From: Anniella stebbinsi
Lineage: Eukaryota > Chordata > Lepidosauria > Squamata > Anniellidae
NCBI GenBank assembly: GCA_029215795.1
Contig: JARDYH010000003.1
Span: forward strand, 260,641,062-260,705,061
Direction: 5' to 3'
Length of the DNA stretch: 64,000 bases
The notes under the pieces were generated by a model that ran no database searches, was not told where the DNA came from, and worked only from the letters and a program-made list of their open reading frames with translations. The stretch's first letter is position 1, and the number at the start of each line of letters is the position of its first letter. Made by a program: the position numbers and the translations under genes. Below, one piece after another: positions 32,262 through 43,124 of this stretch.

Positions 32262-32607
32262 GGCTGCCTCTACAAGAGAGGTTTAAAGCTCTTTGAAGGT
32301 GCTTTAAAAAATTTACCTCTACAAGAACGGAGTGCAAATCGGGCGTAGAGGCGCGTTATCTCTCCGATTATGCGCATTATCGAATACGCGTTAAACAGCG
32401 AGTTTTATTTTGCTCCGGCCGTTAAAGCGCATTTTGACTATGTGAACAAGCGCTTATGCGCAATAACTGCTTGTAAAGCGCATTTTGGTCATCCCTTAAT
32501 GCGCTTTGCCACCTCTCGTGCAGAGGCATTAGGTGTAAATGCGCTTCAGCGATTATGCGCATAATTGCCTAACCAGGCACAAAAGCGAATCCTTGTAGAG
32601 GGGACCA
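32262..32607. mobile_element. family E GCGC-rich MITE, copy 3 (346 bp)
   Basis: The ends GGCTGCCTCTACAAGA and 'tccttgtagaggggacc' are inverted repeats, a subfamily variant (CTACAAG for CCACACG). The interior tracks copy 1: 'gttaaagcgcattttgact' then 'atgtgaacaagcgcttatgc'. This intact centre is what copy 2 lacks. Confidence 0.8.
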
Positions 32608-34394
32608 CCAATTCCACTATTCCAAAGCCTTCTTAAACACAACCGACTTTTCCAGCCTTCAGAAAGTCCCCAAAGAAAGAGCAGGCCAAGCCTGCGTAGG
32701 TACAGACCTCCACTGTGAAGAAAGTCTATCTATTGTCAGATAAAAAGGAAAATCAGAGCTCATCCTGTGTCACATTCTCATGCAATGAGGGTTTTTTCTT
32801 GAACTAATGTCCCTACTGACCACTTGCAAATTTGGTTAGGTTTGGAGCATTAGTCATCCTGATTCCTTCGAAGAGGTTGGCTCTTGGTTAGGAACATTAG
32901 AATTCAGGTGGAATTCTTACTAAGTGCTTTGTTAATCTTGCTGGGGAAAGTGTTCAATAGCCGTTCCATTAAATTACGGGGTGATGTAAGTTTCGTGTCA
33001 ACTAGGATGTTGCCCTCTAAGAAGGATACACGCCTTGCCTCTGCCTCTTTAATCAGGGAGGCTCTCCCATTGCAGCTGATGTATTGGGAGCAATCGGCAG
33101 CTTCCCATTTACAAAATTGCTTTCTTGGAAGATCTAAAGTTGGACACAGTCCAGCTTGTTAAAAGTAATGCTAAAGAAAATTGCAGTGCTGGCTCTTGGT
33201 TGAAAATAATAATAAAAAAAGCTTGTGTAATACCTAGCGCTGGCCAAATGCTTTGGTGCGTCTCCAATACCTGTTTCAGCACTTGGAAGAATTTGAGAGC
33301 GTTATCTTGGTTGGACAGCATTTTTTTTTTTTTAAAAAAAAAATATACGTACATATTAAAACACCACGAAAATAGCTTCCTTTGGAAATTACATTGAGAA
33401 ATGTAGTATGGATTTAATCCTGCTTGACTTCTGCAGTTCAGAAAACTGTAATGACCATCTCATCATATCTAAGTATTTTTTTTATTTGTATTTTATTTTT
33501 ATTTTTACACTTCTAGGATTGGAAACTGTTTTTTTCTTTTTTATGAGGGTCATATTTTTGCTTCAGCAAGGACATGAGGGCCAGCTCCAAAATGGCGATG
33601 ATTCGCATTTGTATAGCACTGTTGGGAATCACAGCACTTCACACACACACACACACACACACACTAGCTCAATGTATTTTCTCACTCTTGCACCAGCCAA
33701 ATGGAGCTCTTTAACCCACTGCTTCACATAATAAATAGCACACACTTGTGTTTCTTAAAGAGAGGTCTCCTCTTATTATACATCCTTCTCCTTTACACTG
33801 AGACAGAAGCAAAGGGCATGGAGAGAGCAATCCTATGGTCCCAGCGTGTGTCTCAGGGACCAGAGGATGGCTTGGGAAAACCCTTTGAGGTCAAAGACAG
33901 TGCTTCGACCTTGGAAAGGGGAGTCAGAGATGTGACCCCAGAACCCACCCACCCCACAGACAACATGGAAAGTACCACACTGGCTGATTCTCCAAGGTCA
34001 GAAAAATGACCTCAAAGGAGGAGGAAAGGGGGCATTCCAGTGGGTGGGGAGGGAATGGAATGGAAGGGGCCAGGATATGAATTACCCTGAGTCTTCCCCA
34101 GCATCCTTCCCTACCCCTCTGAAATGCTCTCACTAGATGGGCTGGAAAGACCATCTAGTGAAAATGGAGGTGATTGGAGGGTGAGAAGGTAAAGATCGCC
34201 TCCACCCCAATATCCCTATGCCCTCCACCACTTTAGCCTGGCAGGGCATAGGAATCTTGGTAGCTCACTAAGTATTCCAAAGGACTGTGCCCTTAGAAGG
34301 GCAAAGGACAAGTTAGGTGCAATATATATATGCTGTCCCTAGGTGGGCCAAATGGTGCCGATCCGAGTCAAGCTGCATGATATTCAAAGCCAGC
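32608..34394. other. mostly unique sequence, with a (CA)n array
   Basis: (CA)n lies at 33642-33663; poly-T/poly-A runs near 33320-33345. The ORFs at 32884-33162, 33408-33731 and 33701-34009 show no family signature. Confidence 0.5.
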
Positions 34395-34570
34395 CAAATT
34401 CTTTTGGCACCTGAGGCAGAAAATCCCACAAGCACCTCACCCCATCCTTACCAGGAAAAAAAAAATACAAAAATAATAAATTAAATAACTAATCATGTGT
34501 TGCCCTTTTATGATGCCCCAAATCTGTCCCCAAGGCAGCCACCTCATTATGTCTAATTGTAGGGCTGGCT
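34395..34570 (-). repeat. repeat Y, copy 2
   Basis: 'ggcacctgaggcagaaaatc' and 'cagccacctcattatgtcta' correspond, inverted, to 29915-30060. It contains an A/T-rich insert. Confidence 0.4.
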
Positions 34571-34664
34571 GTGCATCTAAGCAATTAGCCCGCCTCTAGC
34601 ACAGACTTTCCCTGGACTGCAGCTCCCACCCTTCTCAGGGCAACACATTCCATATGGTACATTA

Positions 34665-35000
34665 GAGGCATATCTGGTGGGGATTTAAGACAGGGCCTTC
34701 TCAGTGGCCACTCCCAGGTTCTGCAAGGTTGGCTGCCTTTCTGTTCTCCTTCAGTTTTCTTTTCGAGCAGCCCTTTGGCATACAAGCTGCTCTGTTGCTG
34801 AAGGAAGGGGGGTTTAATTGGTTGGTGCTTTTTATTTCTTTTACTGCTGTGTTTTTAATTGTGTTTTTTTAGTTTATCATTTTTTTATGCTATGTGTCAA
34901 TTAAGATTTTGCCAATCTGGATTTTATTATTAGCCTCCTTGAGCATCATTTGTGTGTGTGTGTGGTGTGTGTAAAGATGGGATAGAAATTGAATAAGCAA
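34665..35000 (+). mobile_element. L2-related LINE 3' end
   Basis: The frame near 34695 reads 'RAFSVATPRFCKVG', the RT C-terminus. It is followed by a 3' UTR with 'agcctccttgagcatcattt', (GT)n and 'gatgggatagaaattgaata'. A different subfamily from 25000. Confidence 0.7.
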
Positions 35001-35035
35001 ACGCGTCTGGAAGGCACCAGGTTGGGGAAGGCTGT
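35001..35035. mobile_element. fragment of palindromic 'CTGGAAGGCACCAG' element
   Basis: 'tctggaaggcaccaggttgg' and 'ggaaggctg' match the end of the element at 38516-38646. Confidence 0.6.
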
Positions 35036-35104
35036 GTTCGCACAACGTTTCTCAGGGTGCCCCAAAAATCTAAAGTTCCTCCCCACTATTTGCATGCTCA
35101 CACC

Positions 35105-35235
35105 AACTTTCCAAAGTAGAATGGGCTGAGGGAGTGACTAGCTGAAGGTCCTCGAGGAAGCTTCACAGCTCGGTGGGCGTTTGAACCTGGCTTTCCATTG
35201 CCACTGTGGTGCTCTAATCAATGTATCTTTAAAGT
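35105..35235 (-). mobile_element. MIR/Sauria-type SINE fragment
   Basis: 'gctgaaggtcctcgaggaag' then 'cggtgggcgtttgaacctgg' is a reversed SINE core and B box; decayed. Confidence 0.55.
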
Positions 35236-35318
35236 AAGACCACTGCCCTGGATCTGCCTGCCCTCTGAATGACATTGAATACCCCCCCTTTCATGGGAGA
35301 TGATGAATGGTCGTACAA

Positions 35319-35319
<1 letters not shown>

Positions 35320-35381
<62 letters not shown>

Positions 35382-35414
35382 GGGGGGAGAGGGGGAGAGA
35401 GAGAGGGGAGGGAT
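35320..35414. repeat. (GT)n(GA)n compound microsatellite
   Basis: About 15 GT units pass into GA/GAAA/GGGGA units. Confidence 0.95.
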
Positions 35415-35539
35415 AGTCGGTTTTGCCTTAATAAAACTGCCAAGAACTGTTTTGCAGCATTCAGAGAAATAGGAAAGCCAGTGGACAGCTAAATTCTGAT
35501 GTGCACATTAATCCGAGAGATGCTGATCACATTCTTCAT

Positions 35540-35928
35540 ACAGGCATGAAGATTGAGGGGAGACACAATGGCACTCTTCAAGTCCTTGAAAGGTTGTCAC
35601 GCAGAGGAGGGCCAGGATTTCTTCTCCATCTTCCCAGAGTGCAGGATGCGGAATACTGGGTTCAAGTTACAGGAAGCCAGATTCCGGCTGGACATCAGGA
35701 AAAACTTCCTGACTCTTAGAGCAGTATGACAATGGAACCCATGACCTAGGGAGGTGGTGGGCTCTCCCACAGTAGAGACATTCAAGAGGCAGCTGGATAG
35801 CCATCTGTCAGGGATGATTTAAGGTGGATTCCTGCATTGAGCAGGGGGTTGGACTTGATGGCCTTATAGGCCCCTTCCTGCTCTACTATTCTATGAGTCA
35901 ATGATTCTATGAATCACTGATCAAATTC
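35540..35928 (+). mobile_element. CR1 LINE 3' end
   Basis: From 'ttgaggggagacacaatggc' to the terminal 'tgattctatgaat'. The RT tail reads 'FKLQEARFRLDIRKNFLTL'-type sequence across broken frames. 3' UTR: 'gggggttggacttgatggcc'. Same subfamily as 5660 and 46758. Confidence 0.92.
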
Positions 35929-37296
35929 CTTAAGCACCCGTACAATCAAGTGGTCTGTATACCCATAGAGTTAATCATGCATTTAAAACAGCACGGGAAA
36001 AGCTGCTTGGGATGGATTTAGAGCTGGGAAATGACAGTCAGGAAGATGATTAACCCCCCCCCCACACACACACACACTTGAAGGATTTTCACTTTCAAAT
36101 GCCTACTCCCAAAGCTGGTTTCATTTTTTACAAAAAACATCAGGCCTGTCATGTGCATGTTTACACATAATATGCAGCCATCCCCAGTGTCCCCCCCCCT
36201 CTTAATATGGAAAAATTCCTTCCCTGCTGAATCCCTTTTGCCTGTATTTTTGGCACAGGGCTGCATAAATTGTTCTCATTTCTAGGTTCCTGCATCAAAT
36301 TTCCAGGTGTCCAGGAAACCAGTTGCCTCTGGCTTTCTTCTAACCTGAGTGTAGTGCAGACATAGGGGCTGTCTTCATGGCACCAACCACGGTATTGCTG
36401 GTATTGGGTGCTGGTGAATAATAATCATGAAGGGAGGCAGTGTGAGCTCTCTGATGGCCATTAGGCTCACTAGGCCCACACCCTGCCCTCTGCCCGGGTG
36501 GATGGCGACCAATCAGGGGTCACCATCCACCTGGCCATGCCTCTGCAAAGACTCTGGAGCGAGGATAGGTAGTGGATGTGCCGTACTTGCCTGCCGTACT
36601 TGCCTCACTCCAGAGTAAAAAAGTTGGAGTAAGCCAGAAAGCCTCAGGGTGGGTGCACGGTTAGTGCTGCGTCATATAATTGATGCAGCACTGCCATGCA
36701 CCCATCCCTTTTCTTCCCGTGCATTTAGACAGCCCCCTAATCAAAATGTCTACTACAGAGTGGATTTAGATGAGAAGGAATTTGGGATAACTCATGATTT
36801 GAAAAGCTAGGAATGTGTGCAGACTAAACAGCTAATCCACATCACTTTGTGGCCAATGTTTTATTTCTTATCTATAAACTTTGAGATGTAGGCGTAGCTA
36901 TTTTGGGTAGGTTGAAGGGGAAAGATATTGGTGGAGAATAACCTGGCACATAACGGGGCATATTAAACCTTGCAAAACCTGTGAAGAGAAAGGTGCGAAG
37001 TGCTTAATTTATCTTTAATGATATTTTTTCTTATAGGAAATTTTCTGAAAGGATGTGAAGGTGTTCTGGCACCTACATCATATATGGGACATGATTTCAT
37101 TATGAGGGATATAAATACTTTCTGAAATTGGCTGCACCCTTTCTGTGAATGATGATGCAAAAAAATAAAAATAATAATAAACCAGAACCCTCTCCTATAA
37201 ATATGCGTACATTCTCTACAAGGCCACTTAAAGTGACCCATCACGCTAGCTGGTGTGATAAAGTTCATGGCTCTCAACTCTATGCAAGGACATCCA
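35929..37296. other. apparently unique sequence
   Basis: Small CA run at 36062-36078; no gene or repeat family identified. Confidence 0.5.
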
Positions 37297-37459
37297 CACA
37301 CCCACATCTTTTTCAAGTGTGAATGGGTTTCCCCATGCAAAGAATTGGGAGACTGCTCCACATCAAGCAGGGATTCCCATATGCCAATGTGATTGCTCTG
37401 TTTGAGCGCGGAAGCACCATGCTTTGAATTACGTGCTCATTAAGGCCCTTTTTTCTATG
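37297..37459 (+). repeat. repeat X, copy 1 (about 160 bp)
   Basis: About 90% identical by eye to the reverse complement of 42791-42951. Shared words: 'gaattgggagactgctccac', 'gggattcccatatgc', 'aagcaccatgctttgaatta'. Class unknown to me. Confidence 0.8.
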
Positions 37460-37521
37460 TCGTGCCTTCTGTATTGACATTAATGGGTCCATAAAGCATA
37501 TACACACAGTTTCTCATGAGT

Positions 37522-38042
37522 ACAATAAGGGGCATCCCTGCCACTTTGAAAGAGGCAGTGGTGGGGCCACCCCTAAAGAAGCCCCCCATGAATCCTTCTT
37601 CGAAGTATTACCCTCTGACTAACCAGCACTCTGGGGGCAAGGACCTTAATCAGCTAGGAGCTAAACAGAACCAGGCATGGTCTAGACCAGGCTTGAGGAA
37701 ACTCTTAAGGTCCAGGGGTCCAATTCAATTTTGGAAAAGCACTTGGTGGCCATATTCCAGTGGAAGGTGAGCGTGAAGGCAAACAGGTATTTCCACCTTT
37801 CTGCCAAGAAAACAATGCTTAAATTGGCTGCTTGGGTGGTGTAGAATAAATAAGTATTGAGATGTTACTGGAAAAAATGTAACACCCTCAGCGTGCCACC
37901 ACTTCCCCCAACAAGGAGGACCTTCCCTGGTTACCTTCACCTTCAGAAGTAGGGCAGGTGGCATTGCTACTACAGAGGTGACCTTTTCTGTACTGTTACC
38001 TGAACTTTGGAATTCCCTCCCCAGAGTGTTTTCCCCTGTCAA
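37522..38042 (+). mobile_element. L2-type LINE, two RT fragments with the middle deleted
   Basis: 37525-37720 reads 'PATLKEAVVGPPLKKPPMN' then a decayed 'YYPLTNQ...GKDLNQLGAKQ', the N-terminal RT block (family pattern PLLKKP..DP....YRP.SN). 37870-38042 reads 'FSVLLPELWNSLPRVFSP', the C-terminal block. About 150 bases of unclear sequence lie between. The core catalytic region is missing. Confidence 0.75.
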
Positions 38043-38245
38043 GAACATAAGGATATAAGAAGAGCCCTGCTGGATCAGATCAAGGGTCTATCTTAGTCCA
38101 GCACTCTAATTACACAGTGGCCAACCAGCTGTCAACCAGGATCACACAAGCAGGATATGAATGCAACAGCACCCTCCCACCCATGTTCCCCAACAATTGT
38201 GTACATAGGCTGACTGATTCTGTTCCTCTCATTATTATTAGTTAG
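38043..38245 (+). repeat. dispersed 'GCTGGATCAGACCA' repeat, copy 3
   Basis: 'agagccctgctggatcagat', 'cacagtggccaaccagctg' and 'caacagcaccctcccaccca' make this the longest copy in the window. Confidence 0.75.
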
Positions 38246-38515
38246 GAACAAGGCTAAGCCCATCCTATTTACCTGAGCTTGGAACTAGACAGTGATTTCA
38301 GCAGTAGGGTAAGAGTGCAGCAGAAGCCTTGCTGGGGTTCAGCTCTATGATATGAGGCAGTTTTCCTTAGATTTTTTCTTCCTTTGAAACAGACAATAAG
38401 GGATTGTTGCCTGTATGGGAACAATGCTACGTCACGATGTAGTGCTGTTCCCTGGGGCATTGTTGGTAAAAAGAGGGCTGCCCCCAAGGGCTAATTTAAA
38501 CTCTACTACCATGTC

Positions 38516-38646
38516 TAGGTCAGCCTTCTCCAGGTGTTTCACACGTCAACTCCCATCAGCCCCAGCCAGCATGGCCAATGTTCAGGACTGCTAGGAGTTG
38601 TAACCGAAAAAGTCTGGAGGGCACCAGCTTGTGGAAGGCTGATCTA
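38516..38646. mobile_element. small palindromic DNA element (131 bp)
   Basis: TAGGTCAGCCTTC at the left and GAAGGCTGATCTA at the right. 'caactcccatcagccccagc' on the left pairs with 'ctaggagttg' on the right, around a centre 'agcatggccaatg'. This is a common squamate miniature element. Flanking octamers do not match. Confidence 0.75.
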
Positions 38647-39913
38647 GATTGCACATGTTGATCTATAGGACAGATTGTTGGGATAGATTGTTGAGTCCCA
38701 TAGCTGAAACTTGGCTTTCACAGCCTTCCAATGCTTTTATTTTATGGCAAGTATAAATACCTCTTGACAATTTGAGGAGAAAATGCCAACATATCATAGC
38801 CAAAGCCTGGCCTTAAAAGAAAAAAACAAACACTTTGTATTTTTCTCCCCTTTTCATTAAAATCTAGAAGCCATCAACACACACCTGATGAGTGATGATG
38901 GGCATTGACATTGGTAGAGTTACTCTGTTTCCATGCTCCCCTATCCATTAGCTCCTGCACATGTACTTTAATAGTCCTTCAGCATTCCACCTCATCTCGA
39001 GCGCCCTGTGACTGGTTCTGTCCCTTTGGGTTATTTTCTCCATCCCACACACCACCCTCTGCCCCAAGGCCTCAACTTCCCACTCTTGCCACCCAAGACC
39101 TTTCCGAACATGGTGTGACAGCCACATCCTTCAACAGTTGACAGAGGAAAGTAAACAGCCAGTTGGAGAGGGTACGCCGGAATTCAAGTTATGTTGTTGT
39201 CAGAGGCCACTGATGGCTATTAAGGTTGCCATCACTTTTGGCTATTCTAAGATGCCATTCGGAAAGGGACGAGGCAGGGGGCTGCTGGTATCAATTTAGA
39301 AGAAGAAGTTGGGGTTGCCACTCAAACCTCGTATCTGCTCTTCATTGCTCTTCAAAGATTAGCACATGCACCAGTTAATGTTATGCGCTTCTTCAGATTT
39401 TTCTAGCCTGCAGTATCCCAACAGCTGTGGACAGGTGGCAGTACATTTTCATCCAAAGATGGGGAGGGGGAAAAGTATGATCCAGGCACAGATATGCACA
39501 TTTTGAATCCTGTGGACTGAGTTATGCTACAGGCTGTGTGTGTGTGTGTGTGTTTGCAGGAGGAAAAAAAATCTGTTGGCAAATATGATTTCTATCAAAG
39601 CATGATGGATCTGACTGTTTTGGTGTTTGCTTATTGCTGCTGTTTTGAACATAGCGGAATTACGACGGGGAGCATACAAACTGGTTTCCAATACCCAAAG
39701 CTAATTGGATAGTTTGTCAAGCCCCCAAGAGATATAAAAGACAGCGAGTGAACAAAGAGAGTGGAAGGCAGGCATACACTCTGAAGTTTGTGGATCAAAT
39801 ACAATGAGCATCATCAAGGAAGACAAGGCTTTTGTAAAGACATCTGAAATACCAATGCAGATGCCTTTCTTCCATTATTGGGGCAGTGCAGGGGGTGCTT
39901 ACTCATTGTTGAA

Positions 39914-39962
<49 letters not shown>

Positions 39963-40269
39963 AGGAATATCTGCTATCTGTAGTTTACACATAATGGTCT
40001 ATCATTCCCTTTCATAGCAAACCCAGGTGGGTGAGTGCCTATCAGTCTGGAAGTAAAATAAGGTCATCCAAGGTAATGGTCTCTACATACTTAGGAGACT
40101 CCCTAGATCTGCAGCCATTTACAAGTTTGTGAATTTAAGGTGTTTTCTTAACTGCTTGGCAAGAAACTGTGATTGTGAAATTATAGCATGCTGATGACAG
40201 TTGAGCCTACAGAGAAAGGGGTTTGGGGGAAGAAAGGGGTCTAATGCAGTTAGAAATCAGGCAGACCAT
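38647..40269. other. mostly unique sequence with two microsatellites
   Basis: (TG)n lies at 39534-39553 and (TA)n at 39919-39957. The ORFs here (38905-39141, 39524-39712) have no family signature. Confidence 0.5.
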
Positions 40270-40419
40270 GGCCAGATCTACACCAAGCAGGATATTGCAC
40301 TATGAAAGTGGTATATAAAAGGCAGGAGCCACACCAGGCAGGATATAACACTATGAAAGTGGTATGTGATATATGTCAATGGGCTCCAACAGTTGTCAGT
40401 GCACTTCAATCCTGTTATA

Positions 40420-40999
40420 TAGGCTGACCAGGTGGCTCGGGATTTCCTGGTCCTAACTGGGAATCCAGGGGCAAACCGGCCCAACCGGGGGGCGGGGGGG
40501 GCAAACCGGGGTGGCGGGGGGTCATGCGGCGGTGGCAGCAAGCAAGGAGCGGCGGTAGACCCGGCGGCGGAGGAGCATGGGAAGCGGCCGCCCCAGCAGG
40601 TAAGCACGAAGGGGGGCACTTACCTGCTGGGGCGGCCGCTTCCCGGGCTCCTCCGCCGCCTTCGCCGCCGCTGCCGGGCTCGTAAGGCCAGAGGCTGCGC
40701 GGAAGAGGCAGGAGAGGGCCGGATCCGGAAGTGACGTAACCGTCACTTCCGGATCCGGCCCCCTCCCGCCTCTTCTGCGCGGGCGGCGAAGGAGGACCCC
40801 GTGCGGCCGCGCGGGCAGCGAAGGAGGACCCCGCGCGGCCGCGCGGGCGGCGAAGGAGGACCCCGTGCGGGCGGCGGAGGAACCTGGCGGTAGGTCCAGG
40901 CTGGTTTTTTTTGGAGGGGGTGGCTTGGTGGGGGGGTTGTTTTGGGTGGGGGGGGCGGGGGGGGACCGGGATTTTGATTTTTAAAATCTGGTCACCCTA
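40420..40999. mobile_element. GC-rich hAT-type element, perfect 8-bp target duplication
   Basis: Termini TAGGCTGACCAG and CTGGTCACCCTA match family B ends. CTGTTATA lies directly outside on both sides (40412-40419 and 41000-41007). The 580-bp interior is unrelated to family B and very GC-rich. It has two long hairpins (arms 40563-40604/40619-40660 and about 40696-40736/40741-40781) and a 32-bp tandem repeat (40777-40870). The ORFs within are compositional. Confidence 0.92.
40777..40870. repeat. 32-bp tandem repeat, three units
   Basis: Units at 40777, 40809 and 40841 start GCGCGGGC(G/A)GCGAAGGAGG; the third is 30 bp. Confidence 0.92.
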
Positions 41000-41080
41000 C
41001 TGTTATAAAGCTGTAGTGTGGCTCCTGCCTTTTATATACCACTTTCATAGCGCTATATCCTGGTTGGTGTAGATTTGGCC

Positions 41081-41534
41081 CATGTCAGTTTATCAATTAA
41101 GTCTATGGTTGAGAGCTGTCGATACATGGAGTGTTAGGATTTCAGTTGAAAACAAAAACATTTAACAAAGAAGGTGAAATGAAAGGCAGGTTGAGATGGA
41201 ATTGGGTGCTTAAGCCCCTGACTGCTGATAGTACAAATTCTGGATGGGGAGGGATTAGGATGTGTGTGTGGGGGGGAAGTGTGTAGAACACCCTCTATTA
41301 TATAAAATGTTCTGGTTTAGGGCAGGCAGCCATCTAGCACAGCAGGTGAAGACCTCAAGGGCAGGGATGGGAAATGGAGAAAACGAAACATGTGGCCTTT
41401 CCTCTCCTTTCTTGAATCCTGCATCCCCAAGAACTCTGAATGGGATTACTAGGCTCCTATTCTGTGCTGGTAGGAGCCCTGAACAGGAGTGCTCCTCTTA
41501 TGGCATGAGGATACATAGCAACACTGAGTTGCAA
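41081..41534. other. no recognised feature
   Basis: About 450 bases with no family signature. Confidence 0.5.
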
Positions 41535-41705
41535 GTAAAGATGTATGGATAGCATAAAATCCATTCCACCTGCATTTTGCAGATTGCCAGGTACCTTTTG
41601 CGCTATCAGCCTCGTATTGACAGAATCGTTTTTTTTAATTTCCAAATTTGTGCAAATTTGAACTTGCGAAAATGCATACATCCTCCCAAAATGCACAAAC
41701 CACCC
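41535..41705. mobile_element. AT-rich hAT-like fragment
   Basis: 'ccaaatttgtgcaaatttga' and 'aaaatgcacaaaccacccc' resemble the 51524-51790 stretch. No terminus is present. Confidence 0.35.
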
Positions 41706-41745
41706 CAAAATGTGTGACCCTTAAGCCTCCACATTCTGCTTGGGC

Positions 41746-41822
41746 TTCCTGGAAGCATCTGACTGGCTACTGAATGCAGGACTAGATGGACTCTTGATTT
41801 GATCCATCAGGACTTTTGTTAC
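41746..41822 (-). repeat. dispersed 'GCTGGATCAGACCA' repeat, copy 4
   Basis: 'aggactagatggactcttga' and 'tttgatccatcaggac' are the reversed motif. Confidence 0.65.
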
Positions 41823-42681
41823 AACCTAACAATGGGCATGTTCACCAGCAATCGAAGCAATGGGGAGACTGAAAGAGAGAGAGAATTTGCCAGACCATTT
41901 TTGCACAGTTAGGAAGCACATACCATTGGGAAGCATTGGCCAGATGTCAGTGCACAGCACTGAGGAAACCAAGATGGTAAGCACATTGACTAGTTTTTGT
42001 GATCTCCACCTCTGAAGAGCCTTTTGTCTAATCAAGTTAGCATCAATATTTTCTTTTCTAGTTCAAGCTGGCAACGGGTAATGGGAGAAGCAATACCATG
42101 TATACTGACTCTCCTAGTGCTTTCGGCCTGTTAATCTAACCTTAAAACAAAGAAATACATGACTAAGATGATATTCATATTCTTATTATTTTGTTATTCA
42201 ACTTAGTAATGTGAAGGTTTACATCGGAGCTGCAATGTACATAGGTTTCTGTGTGATGTTATTTATTACCTTGCCTAAGCTGAGACCTTCAGGCATATTC
42301 AGTTTAATCATGCAAACTCAGCACTTTCACTCAAATTAAAATTGCAACGGTCTTTGGGGGAAGTTGTTCTACATTGTCCTTAATAATATGCATCCGAATC
42401 ATCATGTCATGAGGTTTTAAAGCAGAATCCCCCACAACTGAATCAAAGTTGCCCTAAGAACTCTTGCTGTGTAGCCATGTTTCATTTCTGTTAATGTTCT
42501 CACAATGATTGTTGGAAAAGCATTCCCCAAAGATAGGCAGAAATGAGGAACTGCAGTCTCCACTGAACACGGAGAGAGATGGCAACTACTACTTATGTTG
42601 TTCAAATGAATCAGATGCTTTTCACACTGAGGAACATTGAAAATCCCAGGAAGTGTACAAAGGGATCCTTGCAAAGAGGAA
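41823..42681. other. apparently unique sequence
   Basis: No gene or repeat recognised. Confidence 0.5.
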
Positions 42682-42790
42682 TAGGGTGTCCATATGAAAG
42701 GAGGACAGGGCTCCTCTATCTTTAACAGTTGTATAGGAAAGGGAGCTATACTCGGGTGACCAGCTACAAAAGAGGGCAGGGCTCCTGCAG
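42682..42790. mobile_element. family B hAT-type MITE, left half
   Basis: From TAGGGTGTCC through 'tatctttaacagttgtatag' to the family centre 'gggtgaccagctacaaaaga'. It is cut at 42790 by repeat X. Confidence 0.75.
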
Positions 42791-42951
42791 ATAAAAAAGA
42801 GGCCTTGATGAGCCCATAATTCAAAGCATGGTGCTTCAGCACTGAAACAAAGCAATTACATTTGCATATGGGAATCCCTATTTGGTGTGGAGCAGTCTCC
42901 CAATTCTTTGAATGGGGAAACCCATTAACACTTGAAAAGATGTGGGTGGGT
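42791..42951 (-). repeat. repeat X, copy 2
   Basis: Inverted match of 37297-37459, here wedged between two family B pieces. Confidence 0.8.
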
Positions 42952-43124
42952 GTTGGGTGACCATATGGAAAGGAGGACCGGGCTCCTGTATCTTTAACAG
43001 TTGCATAGGAAAGGGGGATTTCAGCAGGTGTCATCTCTATGCATGCAGCACCTGGTAAAATCCCCTCTTCATCACAACAGTTTAAGCGGCAGGAGCCCTG
43101 CCCTCTCGACCAGCTACAAAAGAG
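42952..43124. mobile_element. second family B hAT-type piece
   Basis: From TTGGGTGACCATATGG through 'tttcagcaggtgtcat', 'cctcttcatcacaacag' and 'gaccagctacaaaagag'. It repeats the left end and centre, so it is a different copy from 42682-42790. Confidence 0.75.

Larger units (their letters stand above)
40270..41080. mobile_element. family F MITE, copy 2, split by a hAT element
   Basis: The ends GGCCAGATCTACACC and GGTGTAGATTTGGCC are inverted repeats, flanked by CAT on both sides (3-bp duplication). The left arm has the end motif duplicated ('acaccaagcaggatatt' and again 'acaccaggcaggatata') around TATATAAAA at 40312. The right arm is single. A GC-rich element (40420-40999) interrupts the middle. 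Confidence 0.82.

Noticed and set aside
40432..40734. 100-aa GC-rich ORF with Gly/Arg runs
   Set aside because: It lies wholly inside a hAT element with an exact target duplication and crosses two hairpins; no domain.
42417..43034. 205-aa minus-strand ORF
   Set aside because: It spans two family B fragments and repeat X; residues come from repeat sequence.
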